6,996 nt of DNA from Verrucomicrobiia bacterium (GTDB taxonomy: Bacteria > Verrucomicrobiota > Verrucomicrobiia > Limisphaerales > Palsa-1400). The translations under genes and the position numbers were made by a program. Shown here piece by piece: positions 1-5,034 of this stretch; positions within the stretch are counted from its first letter, which is position 1, and every line of letters starts with the position of its first letter. The notes under the pieces were generated by a model that saw only the letters and a program-made list of their open reading frames with translations, searched no databases and was not told the origin of the DNA. The stretch spans positions 1-6,996 of the forward strand of contig JAICXV010000117.1 in assembly GCA_025934545.1 (NCBI GenBank), in the 5' to 3' direction.

Positions 1-300
1 AAACTCTGGCGTCAAATCATGGCCGACATTTTCAACGCCGAAGTTGTCACCATCAAAGTCAGCGAAGGCGCGGCATACGGCGCGGCCCTGCAAGCTCTCT
101 GGTGCTGGCGCTTGCAACGTGGCGAAAAAATTTCCATCAACGCCATCACCGACGAATTCGTGCAGTTGAACGACAGCGAAACGGCGACGCCGAACAAAAA
201 GAATGTCGCCGTTTACCAACAGTTGCAGGAATTGCAGGACAGTCTTTCGACAAACCTGCGCCCGGTCTTTCCAAAGCATCGCCAATTGGCGGCCTCGTAA
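1..300 (+). CDS. xylB: Xylulokinase, C-terminal fragment (FGGY carbohydrate kinase)
   Basis: The frame is open from base 1 and stops with TAA at 298-300, so about 99 C-terminal residues are present and the 5' part lies outside the window. The first residues read KLWRQIMADIFNAEVV, followed by SEGAAYGAALQA. This is the conserved C-terminal FGGY signature of xylulokinases, where the Trp-Arg-Gln stretch and the Gly/Ala-rich helix pack against the ATP site. The tail (ETATPN...VYQQLQELQDSL) matches the usual xylulokinase end. The enzyme phosphorylates D-xylulose to xylulose 5-phosphate in the cytoplasm, feeding the pentose phosphate pathway. Another FGGY kinase is possible because the sugar-binding N-terminal half is missing, but the local wording is xylulokinase-like. 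No xylose isomerase or transporter gene is visible downstream, and the next gene is far away on the opposite strand. Confidence 0.88.
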   Translation, partial: KLWRQIMADIFNAEVVTIKVSEGAAYGAALQALWCWRLQRGEKISINAITDEFVQLNDSETATPNKKNVAVYQQLQELQDSLSTNLRPVFPKHRQLAAS

Positions 301-319
301 AGCAAATGCGTTTTTATCT

Positions 320-340
320 GCAAAAACCGTGGTTTTTTGC
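320..340 (+). terminator. Possible weak terminator hairpin after xylB
   Basis: GCAAAAAC (320-327) can pair with GTTTTTTGC (332-340) around a CGTG loop, with one T bulged, 20 bases after the xylB stop. The stem is AT-rich and no clear T-run follows, so it is a poor intrinsic terminator. It is listed mainly for its position and symmetry. Confidence 0.3.
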
Positions 341-404
341 TGTTGTTGCCCATCGGCAATTTATTGGATGTCAGTTTGTTGGGTCATAATTGTGTCGTTT
401 TAAA

Positions 405-423
405 GGGTGGGGTGGGGTGGAGG
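405..423 (+). other. G-rich run with quadruplex potential
   Basis: Four G-blocks separated by single T residues (GGG, GGGG, GGGG, GG) are followed by AGG. Three tracts have at least three G, and a fourth can be made only with a bulge or in a two-layer form. The run sits directly upstream of the 10-bp tandem repeat and may be part of the same element. Confidence 0.4.
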
Positions 424-430
424 CCTAAAT

Positions 431-490
431 GTGGCGAAATGTGGCGACTTCTGGCGAAATGCGGCGAAAAGTTACGAAATGTTGAGAGGG
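431..490. repeat. Degenerate 10-bp tandem repeat, consensus GTGGCGAAAT
   Basis: Five consecutive decamers are visible: GTGGCGAAAT (431), GTGGCGACTT (441), CTGGCGAAAT (451), GCGGCGAAAA (461) and GTTACGAAAT (471). A sixth, much weaker unit starts at 481. There are no length changes between units, so the period is exactly one helical turn. The sequence is not coding in any convincing frame. Its function is unknown. Confidence 0.8.
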
Positions 491-503
491 CGGCGTTAAG
501 AAG

Positions 504-572
504 GAACGCAGAGACGCGAAGGGACGAAGACGCAAAATTAACCACGGATAACACGGATGGCGCGGATGATTT
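504..572. repeat. Two adjacent interspersed-repeat motifs (CGCAGAGACGC type and ACCACGGATAACACGGAT type)
   Basis: Positions 504-533 read as a GAACGCAGAGACGCGAAG-like motif followed by GGACGAAGACGC. Positions 538-572 contain TTAACCACGGATAACACGG followed by two more GGATG-type units. From general knowledge, both motifs are familiar short interspersed sequences in many bacterial genomes, often found side by side and often mis-called as small proteins. A degenerate second copy of the ACCACGGAT motif lies at 852-872. The copy number in this genome cannot be seen from one window. Confidence 0.65.
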
Positions 573-603
573 AAAGAGGGAGGCCAGGTGTGACAATGGG
601 AAA

Positions 604-620
604 GCGGCAGGGACTGCCGC
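604..620. repeat. Perfect hairpin GCGGCAG-GGA-CTGCCGC, likely part of a dispersed repeat
   Basis: GCGGCAG (604-610) and CTGCCGC (614-620) form a perfect 7-bp stem with a GGA loop. The surrounding text, with AAAGCGGCAG before and a CAGTCTAAAACG-type flank after, resembles a dispersed intergenic repeat that I recall from verrucomicrobial genomes. That recollection could not be checked here. No T-run follows, so it is unlikely to be a terminator. Confidence 0.5.
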
Positions 621-677
621 AGTCTAAAACGTTTCGGTTTTCCAGAGTGCGTGTGCATGGCGGTCCTTTTTGTTGTC

Positions 678-720
678 GATCGCGGGACTGCGATCAACGA
701 GTTAAATTGCTGCTTAACTC
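678..720. other. Two consecutive hairpins of unknown role
   Basis: GATCGC (678-683) pairs with GCGATC (690-695) around a 6-base loop. It is followed 3 bases later by GAGTTAA (699-705) pairing with TTAACTC (714-720) around an 8-base loop. Both stems are perfect. They could belong to a small RNA or to another repeat element; no promoter or T-run helps decide. Confidence 0.35.
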
Positions 721-794
721 TGTGTGAATTGTATCATGCCGTTACGACCTGTCAAAAACTGTAGACACGGGAGATACACCAGAGACTTAAACCG

Positions 795-824
795 CACTTT
801 TTTCTGTTAAAAGTGAACTTTTTG
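795..824 (+). terminator. Possible AT-rich hairpin followed by a T-run
   Basis: CACTTTT (795-801) and AAAAGTG (809-815) form a perfect 7-bp stem with a 7-base loop, and a run of T residues follows at 819-824. The stem is weak and nearly 500 bases past xylB, so a role in termination is doubtful. Confidence 0.2.
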
Positions 825-851
825 TGGAGGTGGCATAGAACATGAGACTTT

Positions 852-872
852 TTAACCACCGATGGAACACGG
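852..872. repeat. Degenerate second copy of the ACCACGGAT repeat
   Basis: TTAACCACCGATGGAACACGG differs from the copy at 538-556 by one substitution and a two-base insertion. This similarity within the window supports treating the motif as a repeat. Confidence 0.45.
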
Positions 873-973
873 TTTGGTGACGCGTGCTGTTTCAATTTAT
901 CGAGCGGTTGCTATTCGTGACCGTTCCGCCTCGCGTGCTCTTTGATTCGATGGAATGAATATATGTTTCCAAA

Positions 974-1465
974 TCATGCGCGCGGAATTTGTTGGGCATC
1001 TGTAAGGCCAACTGGCTTAAGATTTGGAAGTGCCGGCGCGGCGTTGCTGCCAAGTATTATAAATCCTCTTTGCGCGAGGAACCATCGCCGTTGGTGACTT
1101 GTCAACCAAAGCCGTTCATCAATCCGCGCGTATAACCAATCCGAGACGCGTTTCGGTGCCATTTTGGGAACTGCCTGCAATACTGTTCTGCGCCAAGAAG
1201 CATCTTCTGCGGTGCTTTACTCTACGAGAAAGGGGATTGCATTTGTTCCAATTTTCAACACCGCTTTTGCCGCTTCTTCTTTTTCAGTTGTCGTGGATTT
1301 ATGGCTGTGTCCCCACGTGTAGGTCGGCTCGTATCGCTCCAACCAATCACTCAACGTGCGCCCATTATAAGAAGGCTCCTTTTCGCGAAGGCAGAAGAAG
1401 TAAACGGCAACGATCGTCACAAGACCACACGTACCCAGGATCAAAAGTTTCCGCCGTCGCCTCAC
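974..1465 (-). pseudogene. Membrane-anchored HEAT-like protein, broken by an in-frame TAA
   Basis: Read on the minus strand from a GTG at 1465, the frame gives 82 residues, a TAA at 1217-1219, then 80 further residues in the same frame up to TGA at 974-976. Residues 1-6 are basic (MRRRRK) and about 7-25 form one membrane helix, so the protein would be anchored with its C-terminus outside. Next comes a NGRTLSDWLERY segment, then AAKAVLKIGTNAIPFLVE, a helical repeat with the GTNA turn. After the stop the second half contains QRRWFLAQRGFIILGSNAAPALPNL, a second repeat of the same style. Both halves therefore look like one family, which I associate with Verrucomicrobiota HEAT-repeat proteins. The C-terminus also seems short. 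A sequencing error at the stop codon is the main alternative. The function of the family is unknown to me. Confidence 0.7.
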
Positions 1466-1480
1466 GATGGCAGCGTCGCA

Positions 1481-1508
1481 GTTTGAAGTTTAATGTTCAA
1501 GGTTTAAG
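1481..1508. repeat. Four-copy heptamer tandem repeat (GTTTGAA / GTTTAAT / GTTCAAG / GTTTAAG)
   Basis: Four 7-base units follow one another without gaps, each beginning with GTT. The array fills the short gap between the start of the pseudogene and the stop of the DUF5615 gene. Heptamer arrays of this sort resemble the short tandemly repeated sequences described in cyanobacteria, but no relationship is implied. Confidence 0.65.
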
Positions 1509-1516
1509 AGCATCAG

Positions 1517-1837
1517 TCACGAAATCTCGAAGATATGAAATCCTGCGGAGGAAGTCGCATTGACGCGCACGGCAATCTGAATCACATGCGGCTCAATATC
1601 GGGCCAGTTGCCTTTGCCGAGAATGAACACGGCAATCTTGCGTCCGGTCAGATTTTGCTGATAACGAAGATTTTGGTCGGTCGTCATCAGCATCTGGAAT
1701 CCAGCGTCTTCAGCCAGCTTGATCAATTCGCCGTTCTTTTTCTCGGACCAGCCAAATTCGAATGCGCGTCGCACTTCATGGCCAACGAGATGTTTGGCCA
1801 ATGGTTTGGGAACGCCTTGATCGAACAGGATTCTCAC
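1517..1837 (-). CDS. DUF5615 PIN-like toxin of a type II toxin-antitoxin pair
   Basis: The 106-residue product starts VRILFDQGVPKPLAKHL (GTG start, read as Met), the standard opening of DUF5615/COG4634 proteins, which have a PIN-like nuclease fold. Candidate acidic site residues are Asp6, Glu37 and Asp54 (in LMTTDQNL). The frame stays open 22 codons further upstream, but that arginine-rich extension lies inside the antitoxin gene in another phase and has no family similarity. The GTG at 1837 was chosen because it begins exactly at the domain and overlaps the antitoxin stop as GTGA, which suggests translational coupling. The family is predicted to act as an RNase toxin held in check by the neighbouring DUF433 protein. 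Nuclease activity of this protein is inferred, not shown. Confidence 0.85.
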   Translation of the reverse strand: MRILFDQGVPKPLAKHLVGHEVRRAFEFGWSEKKNGELIKLAEDAGFQMLMTTDQNLRYQQNLTGRKIAVFILGKGNWPDIEPHVIQIAVRVNATSSAGFHIFEIS

Positions 1838-2049
1838 GCGCCGGCGGGAACACGAATTTGTTCGGCGGCTGCGAGTTGTTCGCGGGTGACACCATCGTAC
1901 CACTCCAGAAACTGATCAATTGTGCCGCCGCGGTCGAGATGTTCGAAGAAAGTCTGGACGGGAACGCGTGTGCCTTTAAAGACCAAAGCGCCGCTCATGA
2001 TCTCGGCGTTTTGCGAGAAGATGTCAGTCAATTTCGGTTCTGCCTTCAC
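1834..2049 (-). CDS. DUF433 antitoxin
   Basis: This is a 71-residue protein with the DUF433/COG2442 signature EIMSGALVFKGTRVPVQTFF at about residues 16-35. It is followed by the typical helical end (TIDQFLEWYDGVTREQLAAA) expected to form the winged-helix-like DNA-binding and dimerisation part. DUF433 genes commonly sit directly upstream of DUF5615 genes as predicted toxin-antitoxin pairs, and here the two overlap by 4 bases. The start is GTG at 2049; an internal ATG at codon 18 would cut into the domain. There is no Shine-Dalgarno sequence at a usable distance (a GGGAG lies about 15 bases upstream, inside the promoter spacer), consistent with a leaderless message. The antitoxin probably represses its own promoter, as is usual in such pairs; that is inference. 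Confidence 0.85.
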   Translation of the reverse strand: MKAEPKLTDIFSQNAEIMSGALVFKGTRVPVQTFFEHLDRGGTIDQFLEWYDGVTREQLAAAEQIRVPAGA

Positions 2050-2055
2050 AACTAC

Positions 2056-2084
2056 AGTATGCGCTCCCGCAAAATCAACGTCAA
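2056..2084 (-). promoter_or_regulatory. Sigma70-type promoter of the toxin-antitoxin pair, predicted leaderless
   Basis: On the minus strand, TTGACG (2084-2079, 5 of 6 consensus) is followed by exactly 17 bases and CATACT (2061-2056, 4 of 6). Six bases then separate the -10 box from the antitoxin GTG at 2049-2047. A normal start point 7 bases past the -10 falls on the G of that GTG, so the transcript would begin with its start codon. Confidence 0.6.
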
Positions 2085-2109
2085 GAGAACCGACGATACG
2101 CCTGGCTGT

Positions 2110-2213
2110 TGAATCCCAACGGGATTCAGATCACTCAGCCCGGGGTTGCAGAGGGTGGCGGGGTGCTACCCCGGGTTCCGTCCAGCAAGAGTTCAACCCT
2201 GCAAGGGTTGAAT
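2110..2213. repeat. Three-hairpin dispersed repeat element
   Basis: Three perfect or near-perfect hairpins lie in a row. The first is TGAATCCC-AAC-GGGATTCA (2110-2128). The second pairs CCCGGGGT (2139-2146) with ACCCCGGG (2168-2175), extendable by a G-T and an A-T pair, with a 21-base G-rich loop. The third is TTCAACCCT-GCA-AGGGTTGAA (2192-2212). This arrangement resembles dispersed intergenic elements I recall from Verrucomicrobiota and some other phyla. It ends about 25 bases upstream of the toxin-antitoxin -35 box, in the divergent region before thiH. Confidence 0.75.
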
Positions 2214-2332
2214 CAATATCACGGCGGAATCGCCCATTCACTTCCGCATCGACAAAACAGCTACTTCATGGCATCATCAACCCCATGAACGCCTCAACGC
2301 GTCCAACCGGGAATAAAGGGCTCACCAACACG

Positions 2333-2348
2333 CGGACTCCAAAGTCCG
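2333..2348. repeat. Hairpin CGGACT-CCAA-AGTCCG, probable dispersed repeat
   Basis: CGGACT (2333-2338) and AGTCCG (2343-2348) form a perfect 6-bp stem with a 4-base loop. The flanks CACG and TG extend the symmetry with one mismatch or bulge. It lies in gene-free DNA, with no T-run typical of a terminator. Confidence 0.4.
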
Positions 2349-2412
2349 TGCTCTCATTCTTTTTTCATCGCCAACCTTCGATTAACAAAACTCAATCAAC
2401 CAATCCGCTTGC

Positions 2413-2454
2413 ACTGGCTGTCACCTACTGTCACTGGCTGCCGTCCACTGCCAC
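2413..2454. repeat. Second 10-bp tandem repeat (ACTGGCTGTC type)
   Basis: Units are ACTGGCTGTC (2413), ACCTACTGTC (2423), ACTGGCTGCC (2433) and GTCCACTGCC (2443), followed by a partial AC. Units 1 and 3 are nearly identical, suggesting a 20-bp higher-order unit. The period equals that of the unrelated repeat at 431-490. Confidence 0.65.
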
Positions 2455-2719
2455 CAAAAAAACTTTTTCTAAAACAACCATCAACCTCAAAAATCTCCAC
2501 GCCCGCTTACGTTTCATCGCGTTTTGCACCCTTGTTTTCTGCATCTTTTTGCACCCAGGTCGTGGCCGCGCTAAAGTCACAACCGCGCGCTCAACAACAC
2601 GTTACACAAAACGCAACTTTATCAATAACGCTCACCCAATCCGGTTTGACGACGTTGTCCAATCTTGTAGCCTTAATTCATGGAGTCCATTTCCACGAGA
2701 AAGTGTTAATCCAAACGTT

Positions 2720-3910
2720 GTGAGTTTTGCCGATCAATTCAATTCCTTGCCCATCGAAACGCTGCAAAGGCAATCCGGTCATGGCACGGTTTCGGAGGCG
2801 CGAGTTGCTTTATCAAAGGAGCGCCTGACAATTTCGGATTTCGCGGCGTTGATTTCACCGGCGGCGGATGAAGGTCTGGAACAACTCTGTGCACGCTCGC
2901 AATCGCTCACGCGGCAGCGGTTTGGCAAAGTCATCCGGCTGTTCGCGCCGCTGTATTTGTCGAACGAGTGCATCAATAATTGTTCTTACTGCGGGTTTTC
3001 GCGCGACAACGCGATCCTGCGCGTCACGCTTTCGGTGGATGAAGTGTTGCGGGAAGCGCGCGCGCTGCAGGAGCAGGGGTTCCGCAATATTTTGCTCGTG
3101 GCCGGCGAGCATCCAAAGTTTGTTTCCGGGTCGTATCTCAAAGACTGTATCGCGGCGTTGCACAAAGAGTTTCCCAGTATTTCGCTGGAGCTCGGGCCGA
3201 TGCAAATGGAGGAATACAAACCGCTCGTGGACGCGGGCGCGGATGGTTTGGTCGTTTACCAGGAAACTTACGATCGCAAGATTTACGCGGACATGCACAC
3301 GGCGGGGCCCAAGCGCGATTTTGATTGGCGGTTGGAAACGCCCGAGCGCGCTTATGCGGCGGGGTTCCGGCGGCTCGGTATCGGCGCGCTGTATGGTTTG
3401 GCGGATTGGCGATACGAAGCGCTTTGTGTCGCGGCCCATGCCGAGTTTTTGTTGAAGAATTGTTGGAAGGCGCAACTGACGATTTCGCTGCCAAGGTTGC
3501 GTCCGTGCGCCGGTGAGTTCCAACCGCTCACCCAAATGTCGGACCGACAACTCGTCCAACTGATTTGTGCGTTGCGCGTTTTTCTCCCGGACGCGGGTCT
3601 GGTTCTTTCCACGCGCGAGCCGGCGAAGTTGCGCGATGGTTTGATTCCGCTCGGCATCACGATGATCAGCGCGGGCAGTCACACCGAACCCGGCGGATAT
3701 ACTGGCGCGGGCAAACAGAATATTCATCAAACGGTTCGTGGTCGGATTGTCGAAGCGGGCGCGAGCGAATGGGCATCGACAGGAGCGACGCCGGCGACCG
3801 GGCAGTTCGATATTGCGGATGAACGATCACCGGCCGAAATGGCGGACCTTTTGCGTCGGCTGGGCTATGAACCGGTTTGGAAAGATTGGGACGCCGCGTT
3901 GACCGCATGA
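2720..3910 (+). CDS. thiH: 2-iminoacetate synthase ThiH (radical SAM tyrosine lyase)
   Basis: The 396-residue product matches ThiH along its length (E. coli ThiH is about 377). The radical-SAM cysteines are C84-x3-C88-x2-C91 in the segment PLYLSNECINNCSYCGFS. Other family blocks are LISPAADEGLEQL and SLTRQRFGK before the cluster, then LLVAGEHPKF, VVYQETYD, RLETPERAYAAG, ISLPRLRPC, and EPVWKDWD at the end. The enzyme cleaves tyrosine with S-adenosylmethionine to give dehydroglycine (2-iminoacetate) and p-cresol, supplying the thiazole ring of thiamine. Start: the frame is open far upstream, but similarity begins around SFADQFNSLPIE, and GTG at 2720 is the only good start there; the next in-frame ATG is well inside the domain. 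No clear Shine-Dalgarno sequence is seen. The stop overlaps the thiS start as ATGA. Confidence 0.93.
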   Translation: MSFADQFNSLPIETLQRQSGHGTVSEARVALSKERLTISDFAALISPAADEGLEQLCARSQSLTRQRFGKVIRLFAPLYLSNECINNCSYCGFSRDNAILRVTLSVDEVLREARALQEQGFRNILLVAGEHPKFVSGSYLKDCIAALHKEFPSISLELGPMQMEEYKPLVDAGADGLVVYQETYDRKIYADMHTAGPKRDFDWRLETPERAYAAGFRRLGIGALYGLADWRYEALCVAAHAEFLLKNCWKAQLTISLPRLRPCAGEFQPLTQMSDRQLVQLICALRVFLPDAGLVLSTREPAKLRDGLIPLGITMISAGSHTEPGGYTGAGKQNIHQTVRGRIVEAGASEWASTGATPATGQFDIADERSPAEMADLLRRLGYEPVWKDWDAALTA

Positions 3911-4116
3911 GCGACAACATCGTTATCGCGAACGGTCAGGAAGTGCCGACGTCGTTGCCGTGCACGTTGGAACAGTTTCTGGTCGCGCAAGGGTTGCTGC
4001 CGCGAAGTGTTGTGGTCGAACACAACGGTGAAGCGGTGGCACCGTCGCAATTCTGCCAACGTGAATTGCGCGCGGGCGATCGCTTGGAAATTGTCAAAAT
4101 TGTGGCGGGCGGCTGA
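3907..4116 (+). CDS. thiS: Sulfur carrier protein ThiS
   Basis: This is a 69-residue ubiquitin-like protein ending in VKIVAGG. The C-terminal Gly-Gly is the site adenylated by ThiF and converted to a thiocarboxylate, which donates sulfur to the thiazole made by ThiG. The body has the expected pattern: NGQEVPTSLPCTLEQFLVAQGL, then SVVVEHNGEAVAPSQF and RAGDRLEIV. The ATG at 3907 overlaps the thiH TGA by 4 bases, so the two are surely co-transcribed and probably translationally coupled. The frame is open 10 codons further upstream inside thiH, but that extension is not ThiS-like. thiG and thiF are not in the window. Confidence 0.93.
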   Translation: MSDNIVIANGQEVPTSLPCTLEQFLVAQGLLPRSVVVEHNGEAVAPSQFCQRELRAGDRLEIVKIVAGG

Positions 4117-4164
4117 GCGGAATAAGCTTGGAACAACGTTCCCGTGCCGCTACACCGTTAGCGA

Positions 4165-5031
4165 ATGTTTATCATGCCTATTCGCCGATTTGTCCGCATT
4201 TGCTTGCTGGCGACGATTCTCGCAACTCCTTTAATTGTTAGCGCCGAAGAAAAGGCTGAAAAGGCCGCCGTCGCCGCTGACAAAAAATCTGACGATAACG
4301 CAGATAAAGACTGGAACGATTTGCGAAACAGTTTGCGGATCACGCCGCCGGATGAATGGCAGACGCGCCGACCCACAGACGAGGAGATGAAGAAATTCAT
4401 GCAGCCGTTTGTGATCAAACTTTTGGATAAGGCGCACGCGTTTTACACGAAGTATCCGAAGGACAAGCGTTCTGAAATGGCGCAGCAGATGGAGCTGGAA
4501 AATACCATTGGCGATTATGGTTTTACCGATGTTGTCGAGCGATTGAAGCGGTTCACGAACGGGCCGGTGTTGCCCAAGTTGAAGGAACACGCGACGCGGT
4601 TGATCGAGAAATTCGAGAGTGTCGGCAAACCGTTTCATCTGGCTTTCAAAGCGGTCGACGGACGCGAAGTCGATTTCGACAAAATGAAAGGGAAAGTTGT
4701 GCTGATCGATTTTTGGGCGACGTGGTGCATGCCATGCGTGGGTGAAATTCCGCACGTGAAAGAAGCTTACGACCAATTGCACGCGAAAGGTTTCGAGGTT
4801 GTCGGCATCAGTCTCGACACGGAGCAGGCGAAGTTGACGAAGTTCACCGCGGAGCGCCAGATGCCGTGGCCGCAATATTACGACGGCAAACAATGGGAAA
4901 ATGTTTACGCGCAAAAATTCGGGATCACGGCCATTCCGGCGATGTGGCTGGTCGATAAAAAAGGTGTGCTGCGCGATCTCAATGCGCGCGAAGATGTGAA
5001 AACGAAAATCGAAAAGTTGTTGGCCGAGTAA
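4165..5031 (+). CDS. Secreted TlpA-like thioredoxin-fold protein
   Basis: The 288-residue product has a signal peptide (about residues 1-27, ending VSA before EEKAEK), a charged helical region at about 28-150, and a C-terminal TlpA/AhpC-TSA-type thioredoxin domain from about 155. The active site is FWATWCMPC with W187, C188 and C191; the cis-proline is P258 in ITAIPAMWLVD. Such proteins act outside the cytoplasmic membrane as thiol-disulfide reductases, for example in cytochrome c maturation or in keeping extracytoplasmic proteins reduced. The substrate here is unknown. The helical N-terminal part is longer than in minimal TlpA proteins. The start could be ATG at 4165 or at 4174; both leave the signal peptide intact and neither has a Shine-Dalgarno sequence. 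The stop is 3 bases before the next gene. Confidence 0.88.
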   Translation: MFIMPIRRFVRICLLATILATPLIVSAEEKAEKAAVAADKKSDDNADKDWNDLRNSLRITPPDEWQTRRPTDEEMKKFMQPFVIKLLDKAHAFYTKYPKDKRSEMAQQMELENTIGDYGFTDVVERLKRFTNGPVLPKLKEHATRLIEKFESVGKPFHLAFKAVDGREVDFDKMKGKVVLIDFWATWCMPCVGEIPHVKEAYDQLHAKGFEVVGISLDTEQAKLTKFTAERQMPWPQYYDGKQWENVYAQKFGITAIPAMWLVDKKGVLRDLNAREDVKTKIEKLLAE

Positions 5032-5034
5032 AAC

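Larger units (their letters stand above)
301..973. other. Gene-free, repeat-rich convergent intergenic region
   Basis: This 673-base gap separates xylB (+) from the broken minus-strand gene. Short open frames exist in several phases, but their translations are low-complexity readings of repeats and none looks like a protein. It contains an AT-rich hairpin after xylB, a G-rich run, a 10-bp tandem repeat, two interspersed-repeat motifs and several perfect short hairpins, each listed separately. From about 880 to 973 I see nothing specific; that part may be the decayed 3' end of the neighbouring pseudogene. Confidence 0.7.
2214..2719. other. Non-coding region upstream of thiH
   Basis: About 500 bases contain no credible gene. 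The frame of thiH happens to stay open through it, but the translation has no family features and reads through repeat DNA. The region is C- and A-rich on the plus strand and includes a hairpin at 2333-2348, a 10-bp tandem repeat at 2413-2454 and a 10-bp direct repeat TTTTGCACCC (2522-2531 and 2547-2556). I found no TPP riboswitch motifs and no strong promoter for thiH. Confidence 0.65.

Noticed and set aside
431..490. CRISPR array
   Set aside because: Units are 10 bp and contiguous with no spacers; no cas genes are present.
842..880. 12-codon open frame after GGAGG
   Set aside because: It has a reasonable Shine-Dalgarno distance, but it is very short, overlaps a degenerate repeat copy and has no supporting evidence.
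1099..1563. 154-codon plus-strand open frame over the HEAT-like pseudogene
   Set aside because: Its translation is arginine- and serine-rich without motifs, whereas the minus strand gives recognisable HEAT-like segments.
1838..1903. 22-residue upstream extension of the DUF5615 toxin
   Set aside because: It is encoded within the antitoxin gene in another phase, is arginine-rich, and the domain begins exactly at the GTG at 1837.
1922..2719. Long N-terminal extension of the thiH frame as coding sequence
   Set aside because: It crosses the antitoxin gene in antisense, hairpin repeats and tandem repeats, shows no protein family features, and ThiH similarity starts only around 2720.
2214..2719. 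TPP riboswitch upstream of thiH
   Set aside because: I could not find the conserved CTGAGA and ACCTGATCTGG-like elements by eye; a covariance search would be needed to exclude a divergent form.
2855..3730. 291-codon open frame on the minus strand inside thiH
   Set aside because: It is the antisense shadow of thiH: arginine-rich translation without recognisable features, while the plus-strand frame matches ThiH throughout.
4130..4142. Terminator between thiS and the thioredoxin-like gene (GGAAC-AAC-GTTCC)
   Set aside because: The stem is only 5 bp and no T-run follows.
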